A stretch of DNA of 64,000 nt, from positions 1,054,001 to 1,118,000 of the forward strand of contig OZ287694.1 of assembly GCA_965649825.1 (NCBI GenBank), read 5' to 3'. This document shows positions 44,489 through 56,097 of the stretch, one piece after another. A program made the position numbers and the translations under genes. Below the pieces are notes generated by a model, which worked only from the letters and a program-made list of their open reading frames with translations, did no database searches and was not told where the DNA came from. The number at the start of each line of letters is the position of its first letter. Position 1 is the stretch's first letter. The stretch comes from Penicillus capitatus. Lineage: Eukaryota > Chlorophyta.

Positions 44489-47400
44489 TCATTCCTGCAA
44501 TCGCCTGGAGGAATTCTTCCAGGCGTCAATCTTTGCTCGCAATCTGTGGTTGTGGCGAAGCGTAGTGCTGCTGAATTTGAGATTGCTGACCGGAGAGGTG
44601 TCCTTTTCCTTCATCCATTCAGAAATTGCAGTCAGCTCGTAGGTATGGCCATCAGATGCAACGACTGGGGTTTTCATGATTTGCTAAACGCACACAGCAG
44701 AACGATCATGTCCATGACTCTCTTCGTGAGATGGACGCATACTTTGGTGATGGGACATTTGAAGGCTTCAATATTATACACGACTCCGCTATCCTCTTCT
44801 GGATCGTCATGCCTAGACTGCCCCTCATGCTACCATAGCAATAGACTTTAAAAAAGAGTGAGAAAAGTGTGAATGTATGGCACCTGGTTCGGGCCGATCC
44901 GATTGAGCAGAAGGATGACCAGGCGTTCTCGCTCACGTTTGTCGTATCCCTCTCCAATAGCATCCCCAATCACCTCATTACACTGAAATCCTGTCACATC
45001 AATAATCTCACTCTTATGGAAAAGTGAGAGAGAAGAGTGATGACTGACCTTTCTTGTTCTTTGAATCCAAACTTATCGCTGGAGACTCTAGAAGACTCTC
45101 GACAGCCTCTATCTGGCCATACATGCAAGCAATGTGTAATGCCGAATTTCCTGCAGCGATACAGCAGAGATGAAGACAGGCAGACAGCACTCTCTACCTT
45201 CACTGTCTTGTGCATCGAGGGAGACTTCATGATGCATGAGACGATGCACGACCTTGCTAAAGCCATTCTTTGCAGCTAAGAACAATGGTGTTTGTTTCTT
45301 TGCATTCCTGGCGTTGGGATCACAGCGACTGCACAACAACAAGTGCACCTAGATAGCAAAGAGTGGCTGGTGTAAAGATGGTATGACATGGGCTGTGGAG
45401 AAACGACCGTTTCAACTCCTCCGATCTCGGCAGCTGCATGCAGAGGTGTGTTACCATCTGCAGCAGCACAGGAGGGATAGGCTTGATTTCTTAACAACAA
45501 GGAAGCAGCTTCATAGCTATTGGAGGCAGCTGCCATATGGAGGGGGGTCTTGCCATGCTTATCATTTGCATGTACATCTGCTCGATATGCCAACAAAAGA
45601 GATACAGCCATAGAAAAACCGTTGTGGCAGGCGTAATGCAAAGGCATTTGACCTGCTTCATCTTTCGCTTTTACATCCGCTCCTAAACACACAAGCGCTC
45701 TCATACGTATACCCACAGAGTCATGCATTCCTTCGTACCATTACTTAACAAGAACTCCACCATTTGTGGAGAACTGCCAAGTACAGCATAATGCAAGGCA
45801 GATATTGATCCAGGACAGCTGGCAAGATTAATACGGGCTTGTCGCAGAACAAGGAAATGGACTGTGGTAGTGTGACCATTTCGCACGGCATAGAGTAACG
45901 GTGTCAGTCCTTCATCTCCAAAGACGTTCATATCTGCACCATCATCCAACAGGTTCTTCACCTGTGTCGTATCTCCACGTGCAGCCGCTTCTACAAGCAT
46001 CTGCACAACACGATCCATCATAAGCAGAATGATGATGTGACGTCTGGAGTGTGAGATACATACGTAGGATGTTTCGGTGGGCGGACGTTCAATGATTTCG
46101 CGGATGCGTTGCGTTCGTCCTCCATCAGCTGTGACCCATTCACAGATCACATCCGATGGCGTCATATCCATGTTTGTCTTGCGATCTGGATCTGCACCCG
46201 AACGTAACAGCAAACGCACCATTTCTAGATCACCTCTGCAACAGAGACACATATATGGACACTGTTATGGAAAGTGAGATGCAGACCGTGCACAGGCAAC
46301 ATGGAGGGCTGTCCAGTTTTCAACCGTTTGTATGTTAACGTCGAATGGTACCGTTGAATTCAGAATCATCTGTGCAATACTCTTATTTCCATGAATCGAT
46401 GCCAAGTAGAGCGGTGTTATTCCATCTGCTTTGGCAATGCCTGGATTGGCTTCCCAATCGATCAATTCCTTTACAGCTCCGGCCCATTGCTTCTCGACTG
46501 CTAAGTGCAATGCTGTGGAACCATCGCTGATTCTCTTTCGGTCGATGACAGATCTGTCCGTGGCCAGCAGGAGAGCGACCACGTGCATGTAGCCGTTTCT
46601 GGCCGCTGTATGGAGCGGCAGTTCGCCGTTCTTCGTCGTGGCATTTGTTCTGGCACCACAATCGATCAGGACCTGGGCAACATGCACTTGTCCAAAGGCA
46701 CAGGCTCCATGCAGAGCTGTTGCGTTGGAATTGATTGTTTCGTTCACTCGTGCTCCGTGCTGCAGCAGTTTCCTGGCAACTTCTACATATCCGTGGCGAG
46801 ATGCGGCATAGAGTGGAGTCCATCCATGCTCTTCCACGCGGACATTCGGATCTACTCCTGATTCTAAGAGCCGATTCACGAGACCAGCATTTCCGCTATT
46901 AGCAGCAACAAAGAGATTGGGGCGTCCCTTTGCATCTACGTCGATAGATCCTTGCCGTCTGGAAGGAATATTTGTGGCGTCTGTCTGGGATCCAGAATCT
47001 TGGCTTCCAGTACGCTTCGCTTTAGGGAGTCTCTTAAAGACACTGGAGTGTTTTCCGTCCACTGGGTTGTGATAATGATGATGATGATGATGCACCTCAC
47101 TATCAACGCTTCCCACATGATCACGTGCAGATGAAGGGCCTTGGGACATTTTGTGACGTTCGGCGGACGGAGACGCGTTCAATTTGGTCACTGTGGATGA
47201 TTTGTTCATCGATAGGGATACTTGAGGGATAGACATGCTGCCACTTCTTGACAGGCGCTTGCTCTCTGATCTCACCACAGACGCTCGTTTCGGACTCTCT
47301 GTCACCGAATGGCGATAATCTCCGCGGACAGATCCTGGATGACGCTGAAGTCGACTCCAGTTAAAGGATGTCTGTCGTGGCGTACGAGCCGTCTGCGGTT

Positions 47401-49814
47401 TCTTCTTGTATTCCTGTGCCGTGTGGATTCTGGCAGCATCTTGACTTGGATGCGACATGAATTCTTTAATGTCATACAAACGAAAACCTTCGGCAGCACG
47501 CCGAGCAGTAATCTGATCTATAATCGAAGGTCGTGGTCTGGCAGTGTCGGATGATGCAGTATCTGGCGGCAGTGATTCTCGATAATCGCCTAACGGAGAT
47601 GAAGGTTCCTGGACACTGCTCATTTCTTCTTCTTCTTCATTTCCAGGATCCTCACCCGTTTCGGGCTCTATTTCAATGCATTGTAGTTTCATTGGAGATG
47701 CACTCTTGGGCTCCACTGTTTCTTCGAAGTGCCGTGGAGAAACTGTTTTTCGTTCTCTCGGAGAAACATTGCGCGGCGAAGCGGTCTTCACACTCTTCTT
47801 CTCTTGGATCTTCTTTTTCTTGTAGCGGCTGAAAGTCGATTCGATCAGGCCTCTCTCTACGACGCTCAGAGATTTCTTTGAGCCGATGACATCCTCCGGT
47901 CGTTGATGAGACATATTCGTCGCCTGAACATATGCTCCTGCTGTCAACAGCGTCTCAATGACGGCCAGATGACCCATGCTAGATGCAATATGCAGTGGCA
48001 TGTTGCCTTCCTCTGTGCATGGATGATCGACTTTGGCTCCTCTCTTTAGCAAAAACCGAACCATGTAGACTTGTCCACGTTCGGCACTGGTATAGAGTGG
48101 TGTTCCAATGTCGAACTGACAGGCCTGTATATCAGCTCCAGCGTTTAATAGGAGACGGGCCAAGGGAATGTCTCCACGTGCCGCAGCAAAATGCAGGGCG
48201 GTATGCCCTTTCTTTCTCTTTCGATGCACATCGGCACTGTGTCTCAAGAGATAGTCTGCCACATCAACGTGACCGGATTTGGCAGCCAGATGCAGCGGCG
48301 TCTCTCCTGCTAGATTGTGAACATCCACTTCAACACCGTTCTTCACCAAGTATTGCACCACATTCATTTTGCCCTTGAGTGTTGCCTCGTGCAGGGCATT
48401 CATGGATCGCTCCCCACACATCAAAGGATCTGCTCCAAACTGCACGAGCAGCTGGACAATGGAGAGATGACCAAAGGCTGCAGCTATGTTTAGCAGAGGC
48501 TTTGGTTCTTTACTGACAATGCGTTCCAATCCCAGATGCTGAACGAGGAGTTCCACAATCTGAGGATCGAGTTTGAATGAGATGATGGTGAATGAAGAGT
48601 GAGAGAGAACCTTGGTGAATCCTCTCTGTGTGGCAACAAGCAATGGTGAAGGCTTCGATGTGCTTGTCTCGTAGACAGCTGCGTTTCTCTTAACTAAGAT
48701 TTCGACAGTTTCGATGTGGCCTCCGTTGGTTGCCATTAGCAATGGTGTAGAGCCACTATCCGTCTGGACAGCAGAGAAGTTTGATGGACAGTTGTTTGAT
48801 GTGACATCTCCATACCTTGGCGTTTTTATTGGCGCCATGGTCGAGCAATTCGCTCAAAACAGCGGCATGTCCTCCCAAGGCAGCGACATGAGCAGCAGTT
48901 CTCAGATTGGAACCCACGGCTTCGGGCTCTGCTCCCCTTTTTAAGAGCATCTGGACGAGTGGTAGAATTCCGCCATTGCATGCCAGCATCAATGGAGTGA
49001 AGTTGTCTGCTTGTCGTGCATCCAAACAGGCACCGCCCATATCTAACAGCACACACCCTATTCAACAAAACACCGTCCCGTTTCAAAAGACCCATAACCA
49101 ATAAGCATTTCTGCCGCCTCGACGTTTCCGTTCATGGCAGCAACGTGCAATGGAGTTGAGCAAGTGCCTGTTGTGATGCACTCGATATCTGTACCGTACT
49201 GCAGCAGCACTTTAATGGCATCAGGATTGCCGGATTGACAGGCAGCATGGAGGGGCGTCCAGCCTCGATGATTTTGCTGGTCAATGGATGCACCAGCTTG
49301 ACAAAGTGTTTTCACAAGGTTGGCATGTCCGCCAGCAGAAGCCACGAACAATGATGTCGTTGATCCCGATGTCACTGCATCTAACTCAGCTCCGTGTCTA
49401 CATTACGGTCTCACTCATCAAAAAGAGTGAGATATTATAAAGTGCTGTGACACCCACCGTATGAGCAATTCGAGGACGGGAAGGCGACCAGAGGCAGCAG
49501 CGATGTGCAGCGGCGTCGTTCCATTCATTTTTCTGAAATTGACATTTGCCCCTTTCTCAACAAGACGAGTCACGATTTCGAGGCTGCCCACTTCACATGC
49601 GACAAGCAGGGGACTGACACCAGTCCCATCCACAGCATTGATATCAGCACCTACATATCATGAACCATCTCCACTTCAGCATCACTCCCTCTTCTATATC
49701 CTTTGTACCATTTTCAATCAGGGAACGGCACTTGGTGGCATCCCGTTGCCGGATCGCAAAATGAAGTTCAGAATTCTGTTTCCCTGGAGCATCGGCCTTG
49801 ATTGAGCTCTCCAT
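44489..49814 (-). CDS. Giant ankyrin-repeat protein with C-terminal U-box (putative E3 ubiquitin ligase)
   Basis: About fourteen exons with introns of 40-65 nt, roughly 1,500 residues, start ATG at 49814 (MESSIKADAPGKQNSELHFA). More than twenty ankyrin repeats are visible, such as NGTTPLHIAAASGRLPVLELL, GWTPLHAACQSGNPDAIKVLL, GHTALHFAAARGDIPLARLLL and GKTPLHMAAASNSYEAASLL. A disordered, Ser/Arg-rich linker of about 250 residues (with HHHHHHYH encoded near 47080) divides them. The last two exons code FKCPITKQIMKTPVVASDGH followed by AISEWMKEKDTSP, a U-box, the RING-like fold that binds E2 enzymes. The layout is ankyrin array for substrate binding plus U-box for ubiquitin transfer. Two internal introns (about 48786-48837 and 48562-48612) also read open, so one long frame seems to run through them; the conserved repeats are only continuous if they are removed. 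Confidence 0.88.
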
Positions 49815-50739
49815 ACGCGGAGAGAAGCTTTTGTGAGATGTCCCTAAAAGCAGAGATTCCACAGAGATTACTCAGAAGAACAAGACTTCGTCGCGAAGAG
49901 CGTGGAAATGCCGATTCAAGGGATTCCGTGCACTAGACGTAAAAATTCCCATGGGGTGGGTGGCATTGCCGGGTAGGGGTGGGAAAAGTACGTGGGATTT
50001 GTTATCAAAACTGTTGAAGGAGACAGGGGTGGCGTGTTCCCTAATTGATTGCGACATGGACGAGGTCGTCAGAAAGTGCGAAGGCAAACATAACACAGAC
50101 TGACTCATGGGCAGCCGTCACCGCAACCGAAGACGAACAGGCTACGAGCAAGAAGCGGCCCATTAGCCAACCAAGGGCGACTAACCGTCGGTTACGTGAT
50201 TGGCGAATCGATTGGATAGCGTCCTGCCTCTGCACGAACAAACATATACGTGGTACGTACATACGCGATATGGGAAAACTTCAAACGCAGGGCAGAAGCT
50301 TACAGATGACTGTCTGAAAACGCGAGAGATATGCCGTCATCGTGGTGGAATGGGGAATGCGTTTGTCGCGTGACGTACCGTCAGAACAGGCGTCAAAGAT
50401 TCAAAATGTCTTGAAGTCTTGATTCGTCGTTTGTATCACGAAAAGCAGCGTCCCGTCAGCTGTCGACTTCGTTCTCGTTGGTAGCCCGATTCCGTCACTC
50501 GTCAAGATCTCAGGTGACTTCAAGAGAACGCGCGCGGATCGAGCAGACCTGCAAACATGATGCGACTTCGAACAGGAGGGTGACTCACCATTCGCGTTCA
50601 AGAACAGACATGTTGGTCGATGAAGGACAGAATCGTGCATCGCAGCGATCGATCGATCGATATCGAAGACATCGATCGCTATCGAACAGATCGAGGCGGT
50701 TCCTATCGCGTAACGATCGAAACGATCGAAGGCTATCGA
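49815..50739. other. Spacer with CGATCGAT-rich segment
   Basis: About 0.9 kb between two minus-strand genes. Bases 50640-50720 are dominated by CGATCGAT, TATCGA and GATCGA words, like the 19-20 kb block. Open frames cross it on both strands but read low-complexity Arg/Ser sequence and are not taken as genes. Confidence 0.5.
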
Positions 50740-51693
50740 TCAGTCACAGCTGTGTTCGATATGACGCAATCTCGATGACCAGTAGTTCGATCGAATCGGA
50801 TCGATCGTTGCACACTGTCGCAAGATCTTTGCGCACGACGCCAAGCACTGTCGACATATTCCTGCTGTCACATTCACCTGACTCGAAGCGATGGCGAAAT
50901 ACGCATCGGCCAGAAATTCGAGGCAGGGCAAGCAGACGGGCTGCTCTCTAAGAATCTCGTGACAAAACTTCACGACATCTGTCATTTTCTCGCCGACACT
51001 TGTGTTGCGGACAATTGATTGGCAGAAGTTCCAGCCGGCCTCAGAGTGAGGTGCTTTGCGCAGAAGCACTTTTGTCTTTTCATACTCCGCGAGATGACGT
51101 GCAGGAGTGGGGAGATATTGCAGCAGATAGTACTTTTGATTCCAGGCTGAGTTGTTGAACACATCCTCCTCCAGCATGTTATCGACGTAATCTATCTCCT
51201 GTTCTATCAACTCCGTCCGTTTCGCTTCTTCGACATGATTCAGAACGGCCTGACGATGTGACCAAGCATGGTAGTTCTTGCTGTCTTGCTGCAATGCGAT
51301 GTCGGCATGGCCGAGTTCTTCCTCGGCTGTCGTTCGGCCATCGAGATAGACCTGACGCCTGAAATTCCATAATTGATAATTCTTAGGCGTTTCTTCTAGA
51401 ATACCCCCGATGAGTGTCTCTCCATCGGTGTCTGAACCGCCTGTTATTCACGACATCACCAAACAGTGTCAGAATCGACGAGAACGATGACCTGCACCGC
51501 GCAGACCGGTCAGATATCGCTGCCAGGCGGTGTAACTGGTTGGAACCTGCTGAATGGCGCGTCTGCTAACATCGCGCAATGCTGTAGACGATTCCACTTC
51601 GTGGAATGTCGCATAGAGTTCCTCGAGAACATCCCGCGTTTCCTGTGTGTATGCTATACTGATTGCCTTCCTGGTTTCGTGCGAGCTGGTCAT
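50740..51693 (-). CDS. FNTA: Protein farnesyltransferase/geranylgeranyltransferase type-1 alpha subunit
   Basis: Helical-repeat alpha subunit of CaaX prenyltransferases; it pairs with different beta subunits to attach farnesyl or geranylgeranyl to Ras/Rho-type proteins. ATG at 51693 (MTSSHETRKAISIAYTQETRD); one intron of about 60 nt follows TAWQRYLTGLRG. PPTA repeats are clear: SYTAWQRYL, KNYQLWNFRRQVY, KNYHAWSHRQAVL, NNSAWNQKYYLL and SEAGWNFCQSIV, each with the Trp and Arg/Asn pattern. The C-terminal TIDPIRSNYWSSR matches the family end. It is divergent from the RGP1-like gene with 39 bp between starts. Confidence 0.92.
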
Positions 51694-51732
51694 CGGCAGA
51701 GCGCAGAGATCATTTACGATTTTATCAGCACG

Positions 51733-53124
51733 ATGCCGCTCAACATTCGCGTGAAATCGGACCGGCAGGACAGTCGACCGGGAGAGACTTACCGTGCCAC
51801 GATCGAGCTTGCGAATACAGATGACTTTGAAGTCGTCTACGTCGTCGAGGGCGTCGCCGTGACCTGTCATGGCGTCGAGGTCCTCGACCCGGGGTGGGTG
51901 TCACCCAAGTACTACAGCAGTAGAAATGACCCACCCTACCGAAAAGACAAGCGACGCATCGTTCGGTCTCTGTTCTCGGCCCATGCGAACCAAATCCTGG
52001 AGAGATTGCTATTCCTGGCTCCAGAACAGGAGAAACAATTTAGTGTGGCATGCTGTCTTCCCGAAAAGCTCCCACCCAGTTTCAAAGGCACAAGTGTGCG
52101 CTATGTCTACGAGTTATGTGTCCATGTCAAGTACCGGAAAGGAGCTTACGGTGCCAGAGATACCCTCAGGAAGTCTGTGGAGAAACAAGAACCACATCGA
52201 ATATCATTCAGACAGCCATTCTGTGTCTATCCAGATTACGTCAATTCTATGCTGAAAAGCAGCAAGAGCACGGAAGAGCTGTCTCGAGATGACATTCCTA
52301 TGATGGACGTGTGTTTCCGTTCCGAAGATGAAGTGATGCTTCAATGGTCCGAGGCATCTGACGATGACAAGACAAGTTCGACAGATGAGTCCAATCTCTC
52401 AAGAGTGATCAGCGAAAGCGGCGAGAGTTCATCCACGGCAAATATGGCTCTGCGTTTGGGTATGGCTGGATCCGCTGCAGATTCACGAAGCCTCTCACGT
52501 TTCAGTGTGTCTCGATCGAGTCTGCCGGAAACAGAGATGAGTTATCAACCGCCGCTTCGACACAGAACCTCAAGTATCACGCATGCCGAAGCGCAGTTAT
52601 TGGTTAGCCTGTGTGTCCATCCTCAGACGTTTAATCTTCGTTTTGGCAACGAGTCTGTTGTCCTCTTTTCCTTTAATCCTTCAATGTCATGTCCACTACG
52701 TCCGGGATCGATGCTGGGTGGCGTTCTGCGTCTGTCGGGGATGGTGGAGAAGAATGGTCACCATCAGCAGCAGCAGCAGAACTGGAGATGTCAGTCCTAT
52801 ACAGTCATGTTAGAAACGGAAGAAGAAGTCGTGGAGACGTGGCAACGCGATACTGCTCAAGACAAGAGAGTGATCCGTCGTCTGCACTGTGAGCACACAG
52901 AGTTTACAGGAGATGTGCTCATGACCAATTTCATGTTTACTATTCCTTCCAATGCACCTCCATCTTTCAAAACACCCCTTTTATCTCTCAGATGGGTGCT
53001 AAAATTCGAGTTTGAAGTGGGTCGCTGTCAGGACTGGATGGAGATGGGGGATGTGCAACCGACATCGAATGATACAGAGCCTCTCTTATGGCAGCTGCCT
53101 TTGACAGTGTATCCTCGTTACTAA
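51733..53124 (+). CDS. RGP1: RGP1-like protein (Ric1-Rgp1 Rab6 exchange factor subunit)
   Basis: A single exon, 463 residues, start MPLNIRVKSDRQDSRPGETY at 51733. The arrestin-like beta-sandwich begins with RPGETYRATIELANTD; later FLAPEQEKQFSVACCLPEKLPPSFKG, VYELCVHVKYRKG, FCVYPD, and near the end FTGDVLMTNFMFTIPSNAPPSF and LLSLRWVLKFEFEVG with PLTVYP. Order and motifs match Rgp1, which with Ric1 activates Rab6/Ypt6 at the Golgi. A disordered serine-rich insert (about residues 180-280) separates the two arrestin-like halves, and a glutamine run HHQQQQQNW is present. RIC1 itself is not in the window. Confidence 0.85.
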   Translation: MPLNIRVKSDRQDSRPGETYRATIELANTDDFEVVYVVEGVAVTCHGVEVLDPGWVSPKYYSSRNDPPYRKDKRRIVRSLFSAHANQILERLLFLAPEQEKQFSVACCLPEKLPPSFKGTSVRYVYELCVHVKYRKGAYGARDTLRKSVEKQEPHRISFRQPFCVYPDYVNSMLKSSKSTEELSRDDIPMMDVCFRSEDEVMLQWSEASDDDKTSSTDESNLSRVISESGESSSTANMALRLGMAGSAADSRSLSRFSVSRSSLPETEMSYQPPLRHRTSSITHAEAQLLVSLCVHPQTFNLRFGNESVVLFSFNPSMSCPLRPGSMLGGVLRLSGMVEKNGHHQQQQQNWRCQSYTVMLETEEEVVETWQRDTAQDKRVIRRLHCEHTEFTGDVLMTNFMFTIPSNAPPSFKTPLLSLRWVLKFEFEVGRCQDWMEMGDVQPTSNDTEPLLWQLPLTVYPRY

Positions 53125-53180
53125 AATTTCATAACATTGATTGATGGACATGTCGATGCCATTCCTAGTGTGAAATGAGA

Positions 53181-54446
53181 CTAGCTAAGCGCCAGTGTCA
53201 GAATGAGAGCCAACGGCATCAGGAGTATCACACCTGATATCCACACTGCCAACTTCACATTTTCATCCAAACCTTCGTCTTCGGCATTGTCTTTGTTCAA
53301 GTAAGTGGTGTTCCACTCCTGAGGGATTTTGGCGAAATATGGCTCGTATTCCTTCGACAAGGACACGCTCTTCATCTTAGCCACTTTGAGATGCTCCATC
53401 GCTGTGAAACCGAACAGCATACGCCTTGCCTGTGTTCGAACATCCGACTGTGGATGCCTAGAAAGGACGGTAGATCAGATAGATGCTGTTCCGTCTCGGA
53501 AAAGGACGTACTTGGTGAGTTGTTCATAGATCGCCTTGGCATATTTGCCGTTTCCCATCGAATCGAGGCAGAGGGCATGTTTGAACAGTGCTTCTCCTCC
53601 GTATTTGGTAACGAAATCCACCACTTTGCTGGCCTCCAAAAATTTCTGCGCCGCCATGGCGAGATTTCCCTTCTTCATGAACGCCTCTCCCTCGTTGTAC
53701 AGTGCAGAGTACACCACTTCGTCATCTGGATCAATGTACAGACCCTTTCTCTTTTTGTAGTCCAGCAGAGCCGATGCAAGTTCGGCGTCTCTTCTCTTCT
53801 TGTCTTCTGCGGATTCCAATGGCTCCGATGGATCGATCTTGCGTCCGCCTCCATAAGCCTCGGAGATGTTGGCTGGACGAGGATACATTCCCCAGGTCGA
53901 GACCTTTGGTCGATAGCTCTTGTCCACCGAAATCACTTCGACCGCACGAGGTATCGGGCGTCCTTCTTCGGTCATTGTGAAATCTTCAGGGCGTTCACCC
54001 GGATTGATCATGTTGACATTTTCGTCGGAAAGAAAAAAAGCTGGCCGATCGGCCGATCCGGCAAAACCTGACGGCTCTTCGATCGGCCCGTCTACTTCCA
54101 CGGCACGACGGAATCCTGGACCTTCGGTTTCTGTCGTCCCTCTGTTGAACTGCGCACGAAACGCGCTTTCCGAGAGACGACGGTCGCTGTCTTCAGGTCG
54201 TTCCAGTTCGTCCCCAAATGCACTCGGACCCGCCGGCATGACGACGTCCTCTTCCTTCTTGCCTTTCATCGCTTTGTACGCTTTTGCTTTGGCCAATCGT
54301 TCGAGGATATCGTTCTTGGCAGGTGGCGGCGTCTCCTTATCGTCGGCCTCGTGTACACGGACGCGGCGCCAGTGCCGATGTCTCCGTCCCCGGCTCGGAG
54401 GGGCATCATGCCTCACCGCCCACGATGCCTGGTGCAGTTGCATCAT
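53181..54446 (-). CDS. TPR-like protein with C-terminal membrane helix, plant/algal plastid type
   Basis: Two exons; a 55-nt intron (GTACGTCC...TTTCTAG) falls after YEQLTK. Seen in order: basic leader from the ATG at 54446, DILERLAKAKAYKA, the conserved block KVSTWGMYPRPANISEAYGG with GGRKIDP, DDEVVYSALYNEGEAFMKKG, helices of a TPR-like fold (KFLEASKVVDFVTKY, ALFKHALCLDSMG), HPQSDVRTQARRMLFGFTAM, and one C-terminal membrane span (WISGVILLMPLALILTLAL). The STWG(V/M)(F/Y)PRP.(D/N)IS..YGGG block is one I remember from an uncharacterised family kept in plants and algae, where it is chloroplast-located. If that memory is right, the organism has or had a plastid. The function of the family is not known to me. 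Confidence 0.65.
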
Positions 54447-54548
54447 CGTCGACGCAAAAATGACGCCGTGATGTCATCCATTCATCATCGCACGGTCTAG
54501 AGACAGCACCTGACTCCACCAAAGTGGACGACTCCTGAGGTCTGATTG

Positions 54549-55295
54549 ATGGCTTCAAATGGCGAGCCATCCTCGAATCCTGCTCCATTCGACGAAGAAG
54601 AGGCGCGAGTGGGTGACACTCCAAAGCGCCCTGACAGTAAAGAAACACACGACGTGGCCAGCGACGCACCTTCCGAAACGCAAACGACAACGAAGACGGC
54701 GTATGAAAGCCGACGCTTTGCTACGTGGACATTGGGAGAGCCATTTAGCGACCAAGCAAAAGTGTCCGCCGCTCTCGATCGATTGGTGCGTCCTTCAGAA
54801 GGCAGACAAGCGATTCAACGACTTTATCAGGGCCCGTTTTTCTTGGAGAGCGATACATGTCCCCTTCCTCTGATGGATCCACGTCGCGGACCTTTTGACG
54901 AATCTGACGAGACGGAAGAGGAGACAAGGATCGCGGTGGCGACGACGACGACGACGACGGAGACGGACGTCCGTGGACTTCAGGAGCTGCAACTGAACGA
55001 CGTCGTCGAAGATGCGTCGCCATTGAAAACGGCAACAGACGAGGAGTCGATTGAAGAGATCTCCGATCGCCTCCTTCAAGAGCGGGATGTCGAAGAAGAT
55101 GCTGTCCGAATTGACCAGCATCTGTCGAAGCGCAAGAGAAAGGAGTTCGTTTCGCGTGAGCGGTGCAATTTCGTGAAACACAATTTGAAGAACAAGAGGC
55201 GAAAAATGCGAAACAAACCGCGCGCGACGAAGAAGAGTCGAGCAACGGCTCCTCCTCCTCCTCCAAAACCTGTCGGACAAGAGAGCATATGTTGA
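54549..55295 (+). CDS. Acidic-to-basic unknown protein
   Basis: The ATG at 54549 (MASNGEPSSNPAPFDEEE) opens 248 codons in one exon. The first half is acidic, with FATWTLGEPFSDQAKVSAAL as the only ordered-looking part; a (GAC)n run at 54941-54959 codes a threonine tract. The last 60 residues are very basic (HLSKRKRKEFVSRERCNF, KNKRRKMRNKPRATKKSR) and look like a nuclear or RNA-binding tail. A GT donor at the PKP codons could extend it into the exon beginning near 55335, giving ACGKEIDVFLKRTKCRPF; I could not decide. The start is 102 bp from the divergent TPR/membrane gene. Confidence 0.55.
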   Translation: MASNGEPSSNPAPFDEEEARVGDTPKRPDSKETHDVASDAPSETQTTTKTAYESRRFATWTLGEPFSDQAKVSAALDRLVRPSEGRQAIQRLYQGPFFLESDTCPLPLMDPRRGPFDESDETEEETRIAVATTTTTTETDVRGLQELQLNDVVEDASPLKTATDEESIEEISDRLLQERDVEEDAVRIDQHLSKRKRKEFVSRERCNFVKHNLKNKRRKMRNKPRATKKSRATAPPPPPKPVGQESIC

Positions 55296-55354
55296 AAAGG
55301 TGCACCATACGGTGTTTTCGTGTGTGAACAGACGAAACCGCGACAGTGCGTGAT

Positions 55355-55730
55355 ATGGAAGGCCTGTGGAAAGGAGATAGATGTCTTCCTCAAACGGACG
55401 AAGTGCCGTCCGTTCATGCAGTGGCGCAGCGAAGAAGAGTCTTTGTGAGTTTTGGCGAATGTCACATGAGCCGTGTTGGGATCTCTTCCACTGCTCTGTC
55501 AGGTTATCCGTTCATCGAAACTCAATCGTCTGTGTGATCGACAAATTCGGACAGAGTTAAGACAGGACGATTCAGTTAAGAGACATAGATTTCGGTCTAT
55601 TCGTCTGACAGCAGATATTCTCGCCGAACACGTGCACGATTGCGACGGCAGATTTCGAAACCTTGTTGACAAGATTGCGGCGTCCAGCACGATGACTCGA
55701 ATATCGACCGTCCTCGACGGAACAGAATAG
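55355..55730 (+). CDS. Small basic protein, unknown
   Basis: ATG at 55355 (MEGLWKGDRCLPQTDE) leads to a 58-nt intron of the standard local type (GTGAGTTTTG...CTGTCAG), then VIRSSKLNRLCDRQIRTELR and a tail ending STVLDGTE at 55730. The intron has a TGTCACATG branch-like motif, which supports transcription of this strand. About 118 residues, helical and basic. It could instead be the 3' part of the preceding gene in another frame. Confidence 0.4.
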
Positions 55731-56097
55731 CGCGGAAGCGCGATGAAATAGACAAAAGGCAAATCAGTAGTCCAGTAGATGGTTTCTACTCTCCGTCGAT
55801 ATGCGCCTACCCAAAACATGAAACGCCGTTTCGATTAGCCAATCGCAAACTCACAGCTATCCTGCCTTTAGGTAAGGACGATCACCGACTCGATACTCAT
55901 GCTTCCTTTCGCATCCGCATTCGAGGCTCTTACCTGTCGTATTGTCTCAGCACTTTCTTCTCTGTGGATTTGCCGATGCCATCGGGCCGATGAGTCGTAA
56001 AATGGCCAATCATCGTCAACGGCGTCGCTCTTTGGCACATTCTCTCTCCTGACGAACGGGCAGATCGTCGCACTGAAGAGAAAAAGCAGCATTGTCG

